Positions 36,501 through 44,872 of a stretch of 64,000 bases of DNA are shown here, in pieces. The position numbers and the translations under genes were made by a program. The stretch spans positions 3,348,001-3,412,000 of the forward strand of contig NZ_BSUM01000001.1 of NCBI RefSeq assembly GCF_030161595.1. The letters are read 5' to 3'. Source of the DNA: Litorihabitans aurantiacus (GTDB lineage: Bacteria; Actinomycetota; Actinomycetes; Actinomycetales; Beutenbergiaceae). The notes under the pieces were generated by a model. That model was not told the origin of the DNA. It did not search any database and was given only the letters and a program-made list of their open reading frames with translations. Numbering within the stretch: position 1 is the stretch's first letter; each line of letters starts with the position of its first letter.

Positions 36501-37339
36501 GCGGTCGGGGCGTCGACGCAGCCGTTGACGGTCGAGCCGGCGTACGACCCGGCGACGCAGCAGTGGACCCTCACGACCCCGGCGTTCACGCTCCCCCGGG
36601 GGAGGCGGCGACGCTGAGGTTCGACGTCGAGGTCGTCGACGACGCGTGGTTCGGTCGGGTGCGGAACGTCGCGGGGGTCCGCGGCGACCTCGCGCCCACG
36701 GCGTGCCCCGTCGTCACCGGCCCGCTGCCGCCGGTCGACGTCGTCGACCCCGCGTGCCAGACCGTGCACCCGGTCACGGGGCTCGTCGAGCTGCAGAAGA
36801 CGGGGCTCGACGGCGACGGTACGAGCGTCCCGATGGCGGGTTCGACCTTCGCGATCCACACGGTGCTCGACACCGCCGACGGTCCGGCGCTCGGTCCGGT
36901 CGACGCCTCGGTCGTCCCGGTCGCGGTGGAGGGCGTGACGGGTCGGTTCCGGGTGCCCGGGATCGCGGTCGGCACGCACTACCTCGTCGAGACCGCCGCG
37001 CCCGAGGGCTACTCGCTCCTGGCGCAACCCGTGCTGCTGCGCGTGGGTGCCGACCGCAGCGTCACCCTCGACCCCGGTGCGGGACCCACCGTGACGGTGA
37101 CGAACCCGGCTGCGGGTGCTGCGACGGGGTTCTCGCTCGTCACCGTGCGCGACGTCCCGCGCTTCACGATCCCCGAGGCGGGCGGGACCGGCGACGCCGC
37201 ACCGCGCGCCCTCGGCCTCGCCCTCGTGGCGACCTCCCTGGCCCTGCTGGGCCTCCTCACGCTCCGGCACCGCGCCGGACCTCGAACGACGTCGACCACC
37301 ACCGCCCCTATCCCCGCAGGAGAGATCCCATGTCCATGA
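33519..37339 (+). CDS. Surface pilus adhesin/tip protein with SpaA-type domain, frameshifted
   Basis: About 1,273 aa when corrected. A signal peptide (TLLVPFLVVALVAVGSPAIA) is followed by a large extracellular region: a beta-rich N-terminal domain, a DUF6923-like propeller (ANALGVAADGSALMYVATRD), two DUF11-like modules (SYDLVKRANPVAGPPVDPGD), and a Cna-B/SpaA domain with a perfect E-box YLVETAAPEGYSLL. It ends IPEAGGTG, a hydrophobic helix and Arg residues, an atypical sortase signal. At 36593-36602 (CCCCCGGGGG) one C is missing; restoring it gives FTLPPGEAATLRFDVEV. First gene of the pilus cluster; it overlaps the pilin gene by 10 bp. Role as tip adhesin is inferred from order and domains. 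Confidence 0.85.
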
Positions 37340-38946
37340 CCACCCGGGTGCGCCGACGGCGCGCCCTCGCCGCCGGCCTCGTCGGTGGGCTCCTGCTCGC
37401 GCTCGGCGCGGGCACGGCTGCCGCCGCTCCGGTGATCGCACCGGGCACGCTCGGTTCCCTGACCGTGCACAAGTACGAGCAGCCGGACGTGCCGACCGGG
37501 CTGCCGAACGACGGGTCCGAGCTGACCGACCCGATCCCCGGTGCCGAGCCCCTGAACGGCGCCCAGTTCACCCTCTACCGCGTCACCGGTATCGACCTGA
37601 CGACGAATGCCGGCTGGGTGGCGGCCGAGGCGCTCGAGCGCACTTTCGACCCGGCCACAGTTCGTTCCGGCGACGGCGCGACCGTGGTGGGCGACTACCC
37701 GATCGTGCAGCAGGGGGATCCCGTGACGACCGCGGGTGAGGGCACGGCGGTGTTCGCCAACCTGCCGATCGCCTTGTACCTGGTGGTCGAGACGGGCACG
37801 CCTGCCGGGTTCTCACCGGCGGCCTCGTTCATGGTCACCGTGCCCCTGACGCAGACCGATCCGGGAACGCAGGAGCAGGGGTGGGACTACGACGTTCACG
37901 TCTACCCCAAGAACCCCGCCTTCACGGCCTCGAAGACCGTGACGGACGCGGTGGACCAGGACCCGGCCACCGAGGGCTACCAGATCAGGTACGAGATCCT
38001 CGGGGACATCCCCGCCCAGGGGATGGATCGGTACGTCGTGATCGACACGCTGCACGAGAGCCTCACGTACGCGCCCGATGCGACGCACAGCGACATCATC
38101 GTCTCGGTCACGGGTGGCGCGGCCTCGGTTCCTTTGGACTTCGGGGTCCACTACGCCGTCGATCTGCCCACCCCCGGGGCAGGGGTCACCACCCAGGACG
38201 TGGCGATCGACGTGAACACCGCCGGCCTCGCCGTGATCCGGGCGGCGGGGGACGCGTCCGCGTCAGCCCGCGTCAGCGTCTCGATCCTCGTGACCGTCGA
38301 CTCGATCGCGGAGATCACGAACGTCGCCCAGGTCTTCCCGAGCCAGGCGGCCGTGAACGGTGCGCCGACCCTCACCCCGGGAGTCGAGTCCAAGTGGGGC
38401 GACGTCACGATCGTCAAGTCCTCCTCCACAGGCACCTCGGCGCTGGGCGGGGCGGAGTTCGAGCTCTTCTACACGACCGGCCCCTCCTGGGACGGCACCA
38501 CCGTCGTCGCCCCCGGCGGACCCGCCACTGCGACCGCCGCCGTCCAGCTGACCATCGATGGCGAGACCGTCTTCCCCACCGCCGGCAACGGGCGCGTCAC
38601 GCTCGGCCCGCTGCGGTACAGCGACCTGTCCGACGGCGGCGCTGTCACCCCCGGCGACCCCGGCTATCGCCACTACTGGCTCCGCGAGGTCACACCACTC
38701 GCCGGTCACGAGCTGCTCGCGGCGCCCGTGGGCTTCACCGTCATCGACGCCAGCACGAGCACGTCGGTCCCGACCCGCGTGGAGATGCCCATCGTCAACG
38801 TCGCCAGCAACGCGGGTTTCACGTTGCCGTTCACGGGCGGTGTCGGCACGGTGTGGTTCAGCGTGGCCGGTGTGCTCCTGCTGGCCGGAGCGACCCTGGT
38901 GCTCGCGCGTCAGCGGTCCCGCCGACGCCGGGTGTCGTTCGCCTGA
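37330..38946 (+). CDS. Major pilin subunit, SpaA/FimA type, LPxTG
   Basis: 538-aa sortase-assembled pilin. Signal peptide ALAAGLVGGLLLALGAGTAAAA; then the pilin motif WDYDVHVYPKNPAF near residue 187, matching WxxxVxVYPK whose Lys forms the inter-subunit isopeptide bond; an E-box-like YWLREVTPLAGHEL; and the cell-wall signal LPFTGGVG, a hydrophobic helix and a basic tail. Isopeptide-stabilised domains (FTLYRVTGIDL, FTASKTVTDAVD) are as in Corynebacterium and Actinomyces shaft pilins. ATG 37330 follows AGGAGAG. A 14-bp hairpin lies between it and the sortase gene and may keep sortase expression lower. Confidence 0.92.
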   Translation: MSMTTRVRRRRALAAGLVGGLLLALGAGTAAAAPVIAPGTLGSLTVHKYEQPDVPTGLPNDGSELTDPIPGAEPLNGAQFTLYRVTGIDLTTNAGWVAAEALERTFDPATVRSGDGATVVGDYPIVQQGDPVTTAGEGTAVFANLPIALYLVVETGTPAGFSPAASFMVTVPLTQTDPGTQEQGWDYDVHVYPKNPAFTASKTVTDAVDQDPATEGYQIRYEILGDIPAQGMDRYVVIDTLHESLTYAPDATHSDIIVSVTGGAASVPLDFGVHYAVDLPTPGAGVTTQDVAIDVNTAGLAVIRAAGDASASARVSVSILVTVDSIAEITNVAQVFPSQAAVNGAPTLTPGVESKWGDVTIVKSSSTGTSALGGAEFELFYTTGPSWDGTTVVAPGGPATATAAVQLTIDGETVFPTAGNGRVTLGPLRYSDLSDGGAVTPGDPGYRHYWLREVTPLAGHELLAAPVGFTVIDASTSTSVPTRVEMPIVNVASNAGFTLPFTGGVGTVWFSVAGVLLLAGATLVLARQRSRRRRVSFA

Positions 38947-38953
38947 GGGGTCT

Positions 38954-38987
38954 GCCGCGGGCCGGTGCCGTCGCACCGGCCCGCGGC
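38954..38987 (+). terminator. Hairpin between pilin and sortase genes
   Basis: A perfect 14-bp stem (38954-38967 with 38974-38987) with a six-base loop CCGTCG starts 8 bp after the pilin stop. It has no T run. In this position it probably attenuates or processes the transcript so that pilin exceeds sortase; a full terminator would leave the sortase gene without an obvious promoter. Confidence 0.7.
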
Positions 38988-39009
38988 GGCGGAGAACGGA
39001 GTCTCGTTC

Positions 39010-40071
39010 GTGGGTGTCCGGGGTGGTAGTGGTCTCCGGGGTGGCGACGGGGTCGGTGCGGTCCGGGCACCGCGTCACGCGACGGGGCGAACGTCGGTGC
39101 GCGGTGTCGGGCCTGTGGTGCGGCGCCGCCGGATGTCGTGGCAGCAGTGGCTCGTCGTGGCCATCGCCGTCGGAGGCGTAGGGGTGCTGCAGTACCCGTC
39201 CGCGGCGTCGTGGTTCACGGCCCGGGTGCAGACGGGGCAGGTCGCGAGCTACGGCGAGGCGGTGGCGGCGCTCCCGGACGCCTCGGCGGCGGAGCTGCTG
39301 GCGGAGGCGCACGCGTACAACGCCTGGCTGCCGCGCGGGCCGCTCCGCGATCCCTTCCGACCGGACGGTGTGGTCGAGCAGACCGCCGTCGGGGACTACG
39401 TCGCCGACTACTACACGAAGCTCGCGGTCCCCGGGGTCGAGCCGATGGCGCGGCTCCTCGTCCCGGAGATCGACGTCGACCTGCCCGTGCTGCACGGGAC
39501 GGACCCGGGGGCGCTGACCCGCGGGGTCGGGCACATCTTCGGCTCCTCGCTCCCGGTCGGTGGTGCGAGCACCCACAGCGTGCTGACGGCGCACTCCGGG
39601 CAGATCGGCGCCACGCTCTTCGACGACCTGGATCGTCTCGGACCCGGCTCACGGTTCGAGATCCACGTCCTCGGTGAGACGCTCCACTACCGCGTGGACC
39701 AGATCCTCGAGGTCCTGCCGCAGGAGTCGGACAGCCTCCAGGTCACCGACGGCACCGACCTCGTCACCCTCATCACGTGCACACCGGTCGGCGTCAACAC
39801 CCACCGCCTGCTGGTCCGCGGTGAACGGGTGGACGCTCCGACGGTGCCGGGGGAGGGGCAGGCTGAGGTGGCGCTCCCGCCGACGGGGCCCGGGTTCCCG
39901 TGGTGGGCGGTGATCGTCACCGCGACGGGCGTGGTGAGCTACGTCGTCACCCGTGCGGCGGTCCCGCCACCGGACGCTCCGACGGGCGCGTCAGCCGCAC
40001 GAGGCTCGCGCCGACCCGCTCACGCCGATGTCGCCATCCCCGCGCGCAGCGCGGCCTCCTCCCGTCGGTAG
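39010..40071 (+). CDS. Class C (pilin-polymerising) sortase
   Basis: About 353 aa. A transmembrane helix (QQWLVVAIAVGGVGVLQYP) precedes the catalytic domain with His in STHSVLTAHSGQ, Cys in LVTLITCTPVGVNTHRL and Arg in LLVRGER. A second hydrophobic segment near the C-terminus (WWAVIVTATGVVSYVV) is typical of class C enzymes. The segment YYTKLAVPGVEPMARLLVPE lies where the lid region is expected; a lid DPW/F motif may be DPFRPDG. GTG 39010 with CGGAG upstream is preferred; GTG 38965 lies inside the hairpin. It polymerises the neighbouring pilin through its YPKN Lys. Confidence 0.88.
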   Translation: MGVRGGSGLRGGDGVGAVRAPRHATGRTSVRGVGPVVRRRRMSWQQWLVVAIAVGGVGVLQYPSAASWFTARVQTGQVASYGEAVAALPDASAAELLAEAHAYNAWLPRGPLRDPFRPDGVVEQTAVGDYVADYYTKLAVPGVEPMARLLVPEIDVDLPVLHGTDPGALTRGVGHIFGSSLPVGGASTHSVLTAHSGQIGATLFDDLDRLGPGSRFEIHVLGETLHYRVDQILEVLPQESDSLQVTDGTDLVTLITCTPVGVNTHRLLVRGERVDAPTVPGEGQAEVALPPTGPGFPWWAVIVTATGVVSYVVTRAAVPPPDAPTGASAARGSRRPAHADVAIPARSAASSRR

Positions 40072-40535
40072 GCGGGCGTCATCGGGACGTCGCGCCCCTT
40101 GTAGCGCCACGTGACGATCGCGGTCACGTCGAACTCGCGGGCGCAGTCGCCGCACGACATCGGGTGCGCCGGGCGGCGGTGCCGCTGCGCGACGTGGCCG
40201 CGCGGGCAGGTGCCGGCCCAGTCGTGGGGCGCGGCGGCCGACGTGTGCAGCGAGACCCGCCCGGTGGCACCGATGCGCTGCGCGGTGGCGCGCCACACGC
40301 CGTCGTGCCCGTGCTCCGGACCGACGAGGGCGTGCGCGATCTCGTGCAGCACCGTCTCGGTGACCTCGTGCTCGGACATGACGGCGACGAGCGGTGCGCT
40401 GAGCACGAGGGCGCGCCGCTCGTGCCGGCACTGGCCCGACCGGGTCTTGGCGCGGCTGAACTCGACCCGCCAGCCCTCGAGCCGGTGGTGGTGCAGCAGG
40501 GTGACGGCGAGCCGCCTGGCCTCGAACAGATTCAT
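40020..40535 (-). CDS. SprT-like zinc metalloprotease domain protein
   Basis: 171-aa protein of the SprT family. HEIAHAL (HExxH) is at about residues 65-71, followed by the third ligand region HGHDGVW. The C-terminal zinc ribbon shows CPRGHVAQRH and MSCGDCAREF. In other organisms SprT-family members act on DNA-protein crosslinks or are uncharacterised; role here unknown. ATG 40535 follows AGAAGGGG. Its 3' end overlaps the convergent sortase gene by 52 bp. Confidence 0.85.
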   Translation of the reverse strand: MNLFEARRLAVTLLHHHRLEGWRVEFSRAKTRSGQCRHERRALVLSAPLVAVMSEHEVTETVLHEIAHALVGPEHGHDGVWRATAQRIGATGRVSLHTSAAAPHDWAGTCPRGHVAQRHRRPAHPMSCGDCAREFDVTAIVTWRYKGRDVPMTPAYRREEAALRAGMATSA

Positions 40536-40618
40536 GTCCCGATCCCCTTCTCGAACGCGTGTGCGATGTCGTGCTCCGAGAGTAGGCAGGGGGTCTGACA
40601 TCCACGGCTGGAACCAGG

Positions 40619-40654
40619 AACGGGTCCGGACCACCGCGGTGGTCCGGACCCGTT
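40619..40654 (-). terminator. 36-bp perfect palindrome after the serine protease gene
   Basis: Positions 40619-40636 and 40637-40654 are exact inverted copies (18 bp, AACGGGTCCGGACCACCG). It lies 19 bp after the protease stop and before the SprT start, and should act as the protease terminator. Confidence 0.8.
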
Positions 40655-40673
40655 CGTCGGGGGTCGAGTCTCG

Positions 40674-41951
40674 TCAGCTCGAGGTCAGGATGCTGGCCTG
40701 CGGGTTGTTGGCGAAGTACTCGTCGACCGGGGCGAAGAATGCGGTCCGGCTGCACTGGCGGCTCTGGGACGACGGGTCGCCCGAGCATCGCGAGCCGCCG
40801 TTCGAGATTCCGCTGATGACACCGACGGCGCTCGCTCGCCCGTCCTCGGTGAGCGCGTAGACCGGTCCGCCGGAGTCGCCGCTGCCGGCTGCCGGGATCC
40901 CCGCGACCTGCGTCGTGCGCGTCAGGTTCTCGTAGACGAAGCCCGAGCCGTAGTCGATGGTCAGCCCCACGTTCTGCACCCGGTTGTCGCAGACCGTCCC
41001 GCTGGGGGCGCCGGAGTAGCAGAGCGTCGAGTTGACGATCGCCGTGGAGTACCCGGACACGGAAAGGGTCTCCGCCGAGGTGTTCGGCCCACGGTAGGAG
41101 CGAGCGGCGTAGTCCTGTCCGCCGATCGTGGCGATGTCCGCATTCGGGACGCCCGGTGCCGGGGCGGTCATCGTGCCGACGACGGGGTTGCTCAGGCTGC
41201 GACCGGTGTGCCAGGTCTGGCCGGTCGCACCGCAGTGGTCGGCGGTGAACAGCCGCTCCTCGGTGGCGCCGCCCGCGAGCGTGTGGGTGAACGCGAAGCT
41301 CGTCGAGCACAGGTTGATGCGACCGGGCTGGTCGCCGAGGCGGGAGATGTCGGCCCCCGCGGAGAACGGGGAGCTGTCGAGATCCCGCGAGGCCAGCTCG
41401 ACCGGAGCCTCTTCCACGACCTCGACAGGGATGCCTGCGGGCGTCTCGGCGGGTGCCTCGGACTGCGGTGCGGACGACGGCGAGTCGCCTCCCTGCTGCG
41501 CGGTGGCGATCTCGACGCCGATCTCGAGCCCGCTCCCGGCGGGGCTCGGGGCCGCCCAGGTCGCCCCGCCCGAGGCGACGAGGTCGGAGGCCGCCCGCTT
41601 CAGCTCCGCCTGGCCGTAGATGGCCTCCTCGACCACGACCTCCGCCTCGACGCCACGCTCCACGGCGAGCGCGGTCGCCTCCACGGCGTCCGCGCCGGGG
41701 TCGAGCACGACGCGCAGCGCGCTCGCGCCCTCGTCCCACACGAGCGAGACCTCGGGGTAGGCGAGGTCGACGGCGGTCGCGTACTCCAGCAGGTCCGCGG
41801 GCACGTTGCTCGTCACCTCGGCGGTCGCCTCCGTCGGATCCGGCGAGGCTGCCGCCGGGGTGTCGGGGTCGGCACCCGCCGGCGTCGCGACGGCGAACAG
41901 GACGGCTGCGGCGGCGGGAACCGCCGTCAGGCCCAGTGTGGCTCTGCGCAC
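40674..41951 (-). CDS. Secreted serine protease (S1 family, with propeptide)
   Basis: 425-aa secreted protease. Signal peptide ATLGLTAVPAAAAVLFAVAT ending near PAGA; then a pro-region of about 150 residues like those of alpha-lytic protease/streptogrisin precursors (VDLAYPEVSLVWDEGASALR); then the catalytic domain with His in LFTADHCGATG, Asp in NADIATIG and Ser in AAGSGDSGGPVYAL. Cys pairs (LCSTSF/DHCG, LCYSG/VCDN) suggest disulfides. GTG 41951 follows AAGGAGAG. A 13-bp palindrome lies 36 bp upstream. Catalytic triad complete; substrate unknown. Confidence 0.9.
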   Translation of the reverse strand: MRRATLGLTAVPAAAAVLFAVATPAGADPDTPAAASPDPTEATAEVTSNVPADLLEYATAVDLAYPEVSLVWDEGASALRVVLDPGADAVEATALAVERGVEAEVVVEEAIYGQAELKRAASDLVASGGATWAAPSPAGSGLEIGVEIATAQQGGDSPSSAPQSEAPAETPAGIPVEVVEEAPVELASRDLDSSPFSAGADISRLGDQPGRINLCSTSFAFTHTLAGGATEERLFTADHCGATGQTWHTGRSLSNPVVGTMTAPAPGVPNADIATIGGQDYAARSYRGPNTSAETLSVSGYSTAIVNSTLCYSGAPSGTVCDNRVQNVGLTIDYGSGFVYENLTRTTQVAGIPAAGSGDSGGPVYALTEDGRASAVGVISGISNGGSRCSGDPSSQSRQCSRTAFFAPVDEYFANNPQASILTSS

Positions 41952-41987
41952 GATGCTCTCCTTGCTCTCAGTAGAGGTTCAGTGAGT

Positions 41988-42000
41988 GTTTTGGCAAAAC
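41988..42000. promoter_or_regulatory. Palindromic operator-like site upstream of the protease gene
   Basis: GTTTTGGCAAAAC is a perfect 6-1-6 palindrome in an AT-rich island of the 350-bp divergent region between the secreted protease and the GH13 gene. It sits 36 bp from the protease start and about 300 bp from the GH13 start. It looks like a repressor site (LacI- or GntR-like); the regulator is unknown. Nothing else was recognised in 42001-42301. Confidence 0.5.
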
Positions 42001-42301
42001 CATGGGTAGCAAGCGTTGTTGGATGCGGTCCAGTGATCCAGTCAGGCCGAGACATGTCCGTGACATCAGCGGCGCGCCGTTCAACAGCCGGTCAAGATCG
42101 CGCCGACCGTTGCGATGGCGCGCGTGCGAGCGACCGTGCGCAGGGCCTCATCGATGACGGATCACCCCCGGGAAATCTCGTCATTCGGACAGGCTCGTGG
42201 CCGTTGATCGGGACGGGTCCTGCGCCGCGGCCCGCGCAGACCCTGAGGGGGACGGCCGCCACGTCCCACCGCAGAGCCGGGCGCGGTGGGAGGATCGGCC
42301 G

Positions 42302-44140
42302 GTGACCGAACGCACCGACGCCCTCGATCCCACCCCCGGTGACGCCGTCGCGCCCCCGGGGAACGCGGCGTCGCAGACCAGGACCAGCCGCCGCGACCGC
42401 CGACGCGAGACGAGGCGCCCGTGGTGGCACACCGCCGTCGTCTACCAGGTCTACCCGCGCAGCTTCGCCGACACGAACGGCGACGGCGTGGGCGACATCC
42501 CCGGCATCACGAGCCGACTCGACCACTTGGCCGAGCTCGGCGTCGACGTGGTGTGGCTCTCGCCCGTCTACCGCTCGCCGCACGACGACAACGGCTACGA
42601 CATCTCCGACTACACCGACGTCGACCCGCTGTTCGGCTCCCTCGACGACCTCGACCACCTCATCGCGGAGGCGGCGGAGCGCGACATCGGCATCGTCATG
42701 GACCTGGTGGTCAACCACACGAGCGACGAGCACGAGTGGTTCCGCGACAGCGCCTCGAGCGCCGACAGCGTGAAGCGCGACTGGTACTGGTGGCGCCCCG
42801 CGCGCCCCGGCACCACCCCGGGTGAGCCGGGCGCCGAGCCGACGAACTGGGGCTCGTTCTTCTCGGGCAGCGCCTGGCAGTACGACGAGGCCTCGGGGGA
42901 GTACTACCTGCACCTGTTCAGCAGGAAGCAGCCCGACCTCAACTGGGAGAACCCGGAGGTCCGCGCCGAGGTCTACGCGATGATGCGCTCGTGGCTGGCG
43001 CGCGGCGTCGCCGGCTTCCGCATGGACGTCATCAACCTGATCTCCAAGCGCGTCGGTCCGGGTGGGGCGCTCGCGGACGGACCGGAACGGCCCGACGGGT
43101 GGGGCGACGGCTCGGCGCAGTACGTCGACGGCCCGCGCATGCACGCGTTCCTCGCCGAGATGCACGAGCAGGTCTTCGACGCCTTCCCCGGCACGTACCT
43201 GACCGTCGCCGAGACCCCCGGCGTCACGCTCGAGCAGGCCAGGGAGTACACGGACCCGGAGCGTCGTGAGGTCGACATGGTGTTCCAGTTCGAGCACGTG
43301 GGGCTCGACCACGGCCCCGGCGGCAAGTTCGACCCGCGACCGCTGCACCTGCCCGACCTCAAGGCGAACCTCGCGCGCTGGCAGGAGGGTCTCGCCGAGA
43401 CGGGCTGGAACTCCCTGTACCTCGGCAACCACGACCAGCCGCGCGCGGTGAGCCGGTGGGGCGACGATGGCGAGCACCGCGTCGTCTCCGCCAAGACCCT
43501 CGCGCTGGTGCTGCACCTGCACCGCGGCACGCCGTACGTCTACCAGGGCGAGGAGCTCGGGATGCCGAACGCGGGGTTCACCGCGCTCGAGCAGTACCGC
43601 GACCTGGAGAGCCTCAACTACGCGGCCGACGCGGAGCGCCGCGGCCTCGACGCGGATGACGTCCTGCGCGGACTCGCCGCGCAGAGCCGCGACAACGCGC
43701 GCACCCCGGTGCCCTGGGACGACTCGCCGCACGGCGGCTTCACCACGGGCGAGCCGTGGATCGCCATGACGCCGGGCTGGGAGCGGACCAACGCCCGCGC
43801 CCAGCGCGCGGACCAGGGCTCGGTCTTCCACCACTACCGCCGCCTGATCGAGCTGCGCCACACCGATCCGGTCGTGGTCGACGGCGCGTTCGCGCTCCTC
43901 GCCCCCGAGCACGAGTCGCTGTGGGCGTTCACGCGGACGACCGAGGACTCCCAGCTCGTCGTGCTCGCGAACCTCTCGGGCGGGGAGCTCGCCGTCGACC
44001 TCGCAGCGATCGGTGTTGAGGGCGGAGCGGATCTCCACGACGTCGCCGTCGCCTCGCACGCGGAGGCCGCCCGGCCCGACGGCGAGGGCCGGATCGTCCT
44101 GCGACCGTGGGAGAGCGTGGTGTTCCGCCGGGCGGTGTGA
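42302..44140 (+). CDS. GH13 alpha-glucosidase / oligo-1,6-glucosidase-like
   Basis: 612-aa (beta/alpha)8-barrel glycoside hydrolase family 13. Conserved region I is LVVNHTSDEHEWF; region II GFRMDVIN holds the nucleophile Asp; region III TVAETPG the acid/base Glu; region IV LGNHDQPRAVSRWG the transition-state Asp. QPDLNWENPEVRAEVYAMM is typical of alpha-glucosidases of the MalL type. No signal peptide, so it acts on imported oligosaccharides. A 35-residue Pro/Arg-rich N-terminus precedes WWHTAVVYQVYPRSF. GTG 42302. Exact linkage preference is not predictable. Confidence 0.9.
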   Translation: MTERTDALDPTPGDAVAPPGNAASQTRTSRRDRRRETRRPWWHTAVVYQVYPRSFADTNGDGVGDIPGITSRLDHLAELGVDVVWLSPVYRSPHDDNGYDISDYTDVDPLFGSLDDLDHLIAEAAERDIGIVMDLVVNHTSDEHEWFRDSASSADSVKRDWYWWRPARPGTTPGEPGAEPTNWGSFFSGSAWQYDEASGEYYLHLFSRKQPDLNWENPEVRAEVYAMMRSWLARGVAGFRMDVINLISKRVGPGGALADGPERPDGWGDGSAQYVDGPRMHAFLAEMHEQVFDAFPGTYLTVAETPGVTLEQAREYTDPERREVDMVFQFEHVGLDHGPGGKFDPRPLHLPDLKANLARWQEGLAETGWNSLYLGNHDQPRAVSRWGDDGEHRVVSAKTLALVLHLHRGTPYVYQGEELGMPNAGFTALEQYRDLESLNYAADAERRGLDADDVLRGLAAQSRDNARTPVPWDDSPHGGFTTGEPWIAMTPGWERTNARAQRADQGSVFHHYRRLIELRHTDPVVVDGAFALLAPEHESLWAFTRTTEDSQLVVLANLSGGELAVDLAAIGVEGGADLHDVAVASHAEAARPDGEGRIVLRPWESVVFRRAV

Positions 44141-44238
44141 CGCCGTCGGTCTCGCCGTCCAGCCGACACCCAGCCCGCGGGCCTATGCTCACGGCGTCGC
44201 GCCCACACGTGCGGTGCGACCCGACACGGGAGGTCAGC

Positions 44239-44415
44239 ATGGCTCTGGACGACATCATCGCCAAGGCGAAGAACGCGCTCGGCGACGGCAAGGCCGACGG
44301 CGCGATCGACAAGGCCGCCGAGATGATCAAGGACCGCACGTCCGACGACGTCGACGCCAAGGTCGACCGCGCGGCCGAGGCCGCGAAGAACTTCCTGGAC
44401 AAGAAGCAGCCGTAG
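44239..44415 (+). CDS. Small Rv0909/MT0933-like 'antitoxin' protein, copy 1
   Basis: 58-aa, highly charged helical protein: MALDDIIAKAKNALGDGKAD and DVDAKVDRAAEAAKNFLD. It belongs to the small actinobacterial family annotated as antitoxin Rv0909/MT0933-like. ATG 44239 follows GGGAGGTC. No toxin gene adjoins. A paralog lies 134 bp downstream. The antitoxin label is inherited; a stress-protein role like CsbD is also possible. Confidence 0.75.
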   Translation: MALDDIIAKAKNALGDGKADGAIDKAAEMIKDRTSDDVDAKVDRAAEAAKNFLDKKQP

Positions 44416-44416
44416 C

Positions 44417-44444
44417 CCTGGCCGGCCGCACGACCCAGGCCAGG
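44417..44444 (+). terminator. Weak hairpin between the two small paralogs
   Basis: CCTGGCC (44417-44423) and GGCCAGG (44438-44444) pair around a 14-nt loop right after the first small gene's stop. No T run. Confidence 0.4.
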
Positions 44445-44549
44445 TGCGCCGCCGGCGTCCTACGGTGGTCGAGGTCGCGCAGCCCTCGGGGCCCGGCCCG
44501 TGACAGGGGGTCACGGCCGGTCGTGGCGCGGCGGAGATGGAGCACCGTC

Positions 44550-44720
44550 ATGGGACTCGGAGACATCACCGGCAAGGCCAAGGACGCGCTCGGCGGCGGC
44601 AAGGCCGACGAGCACATCGACAAGGGTGTGGATGCCGTCCAGGAGAAGACCCCGGACCAGGTCGACCAGCACGTGGAGACCGGCGGGGACAAGCTGAAGG
44701 ACCACCTGAACAAGGGCTGA
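44550..44720 (+). CDS. Small Rv0909/MT0933-like 'antitoxin' protein, copy 2
   Basis: 56-aa paralog of the gene just upstream: MGLGDITGKAKDALGGGKAD and QVDQHVETGGDKLKDHLNKG. It shares the (I/T)xxKAKxALGxGKAD core and the D-Q/A-V-D second half with copy 1, but is less alanine-rich and gains glycine. ATG 44550 with CGGAGATGGAG upstream. A strong hairpin follows. Again no toxin partner is seen. Confidence 0.75.
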   Translation: MGLGDITGKAKDALGGGKADEHIDKGVDAVQEKTPDQVDQHVETGGDKLKDHLNKG

Positions 44721-44732
44721 TCCCACCCGCCG

Positions 44733-44765
44733 CGACGGCGGAGCGCACCTCGCGCTCCGCCGTCG
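44733..44765 (+). terminator. Hairpin terminator after the second small paralog
   Basis: Perfect 13-bp stem (44733-44745 with 44753-44765) with a seven-base loop, starting 12 bp after the stop and followed by TCGTG. Confidence 0.75.
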
Positions 44766-44872
44766 TCGTGCGTCCGGGGTCGGGCCGGGGCTCGAACCGG
44801 GACTTGACCGTGCCGCGACGTCACGGTCTTGACTGGGCGGACCCGTGCGACCTCGCCCCTGGAAGGACCCCC

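Noticed and set aside
38965-39009. GTG 38965 as the sortase start
   Set aside because: It lies within the 14-bp hairpin after the pilin gene and has no well-spaced ribosome site; GTG 39010 has CGGAG 8 bp upstream.
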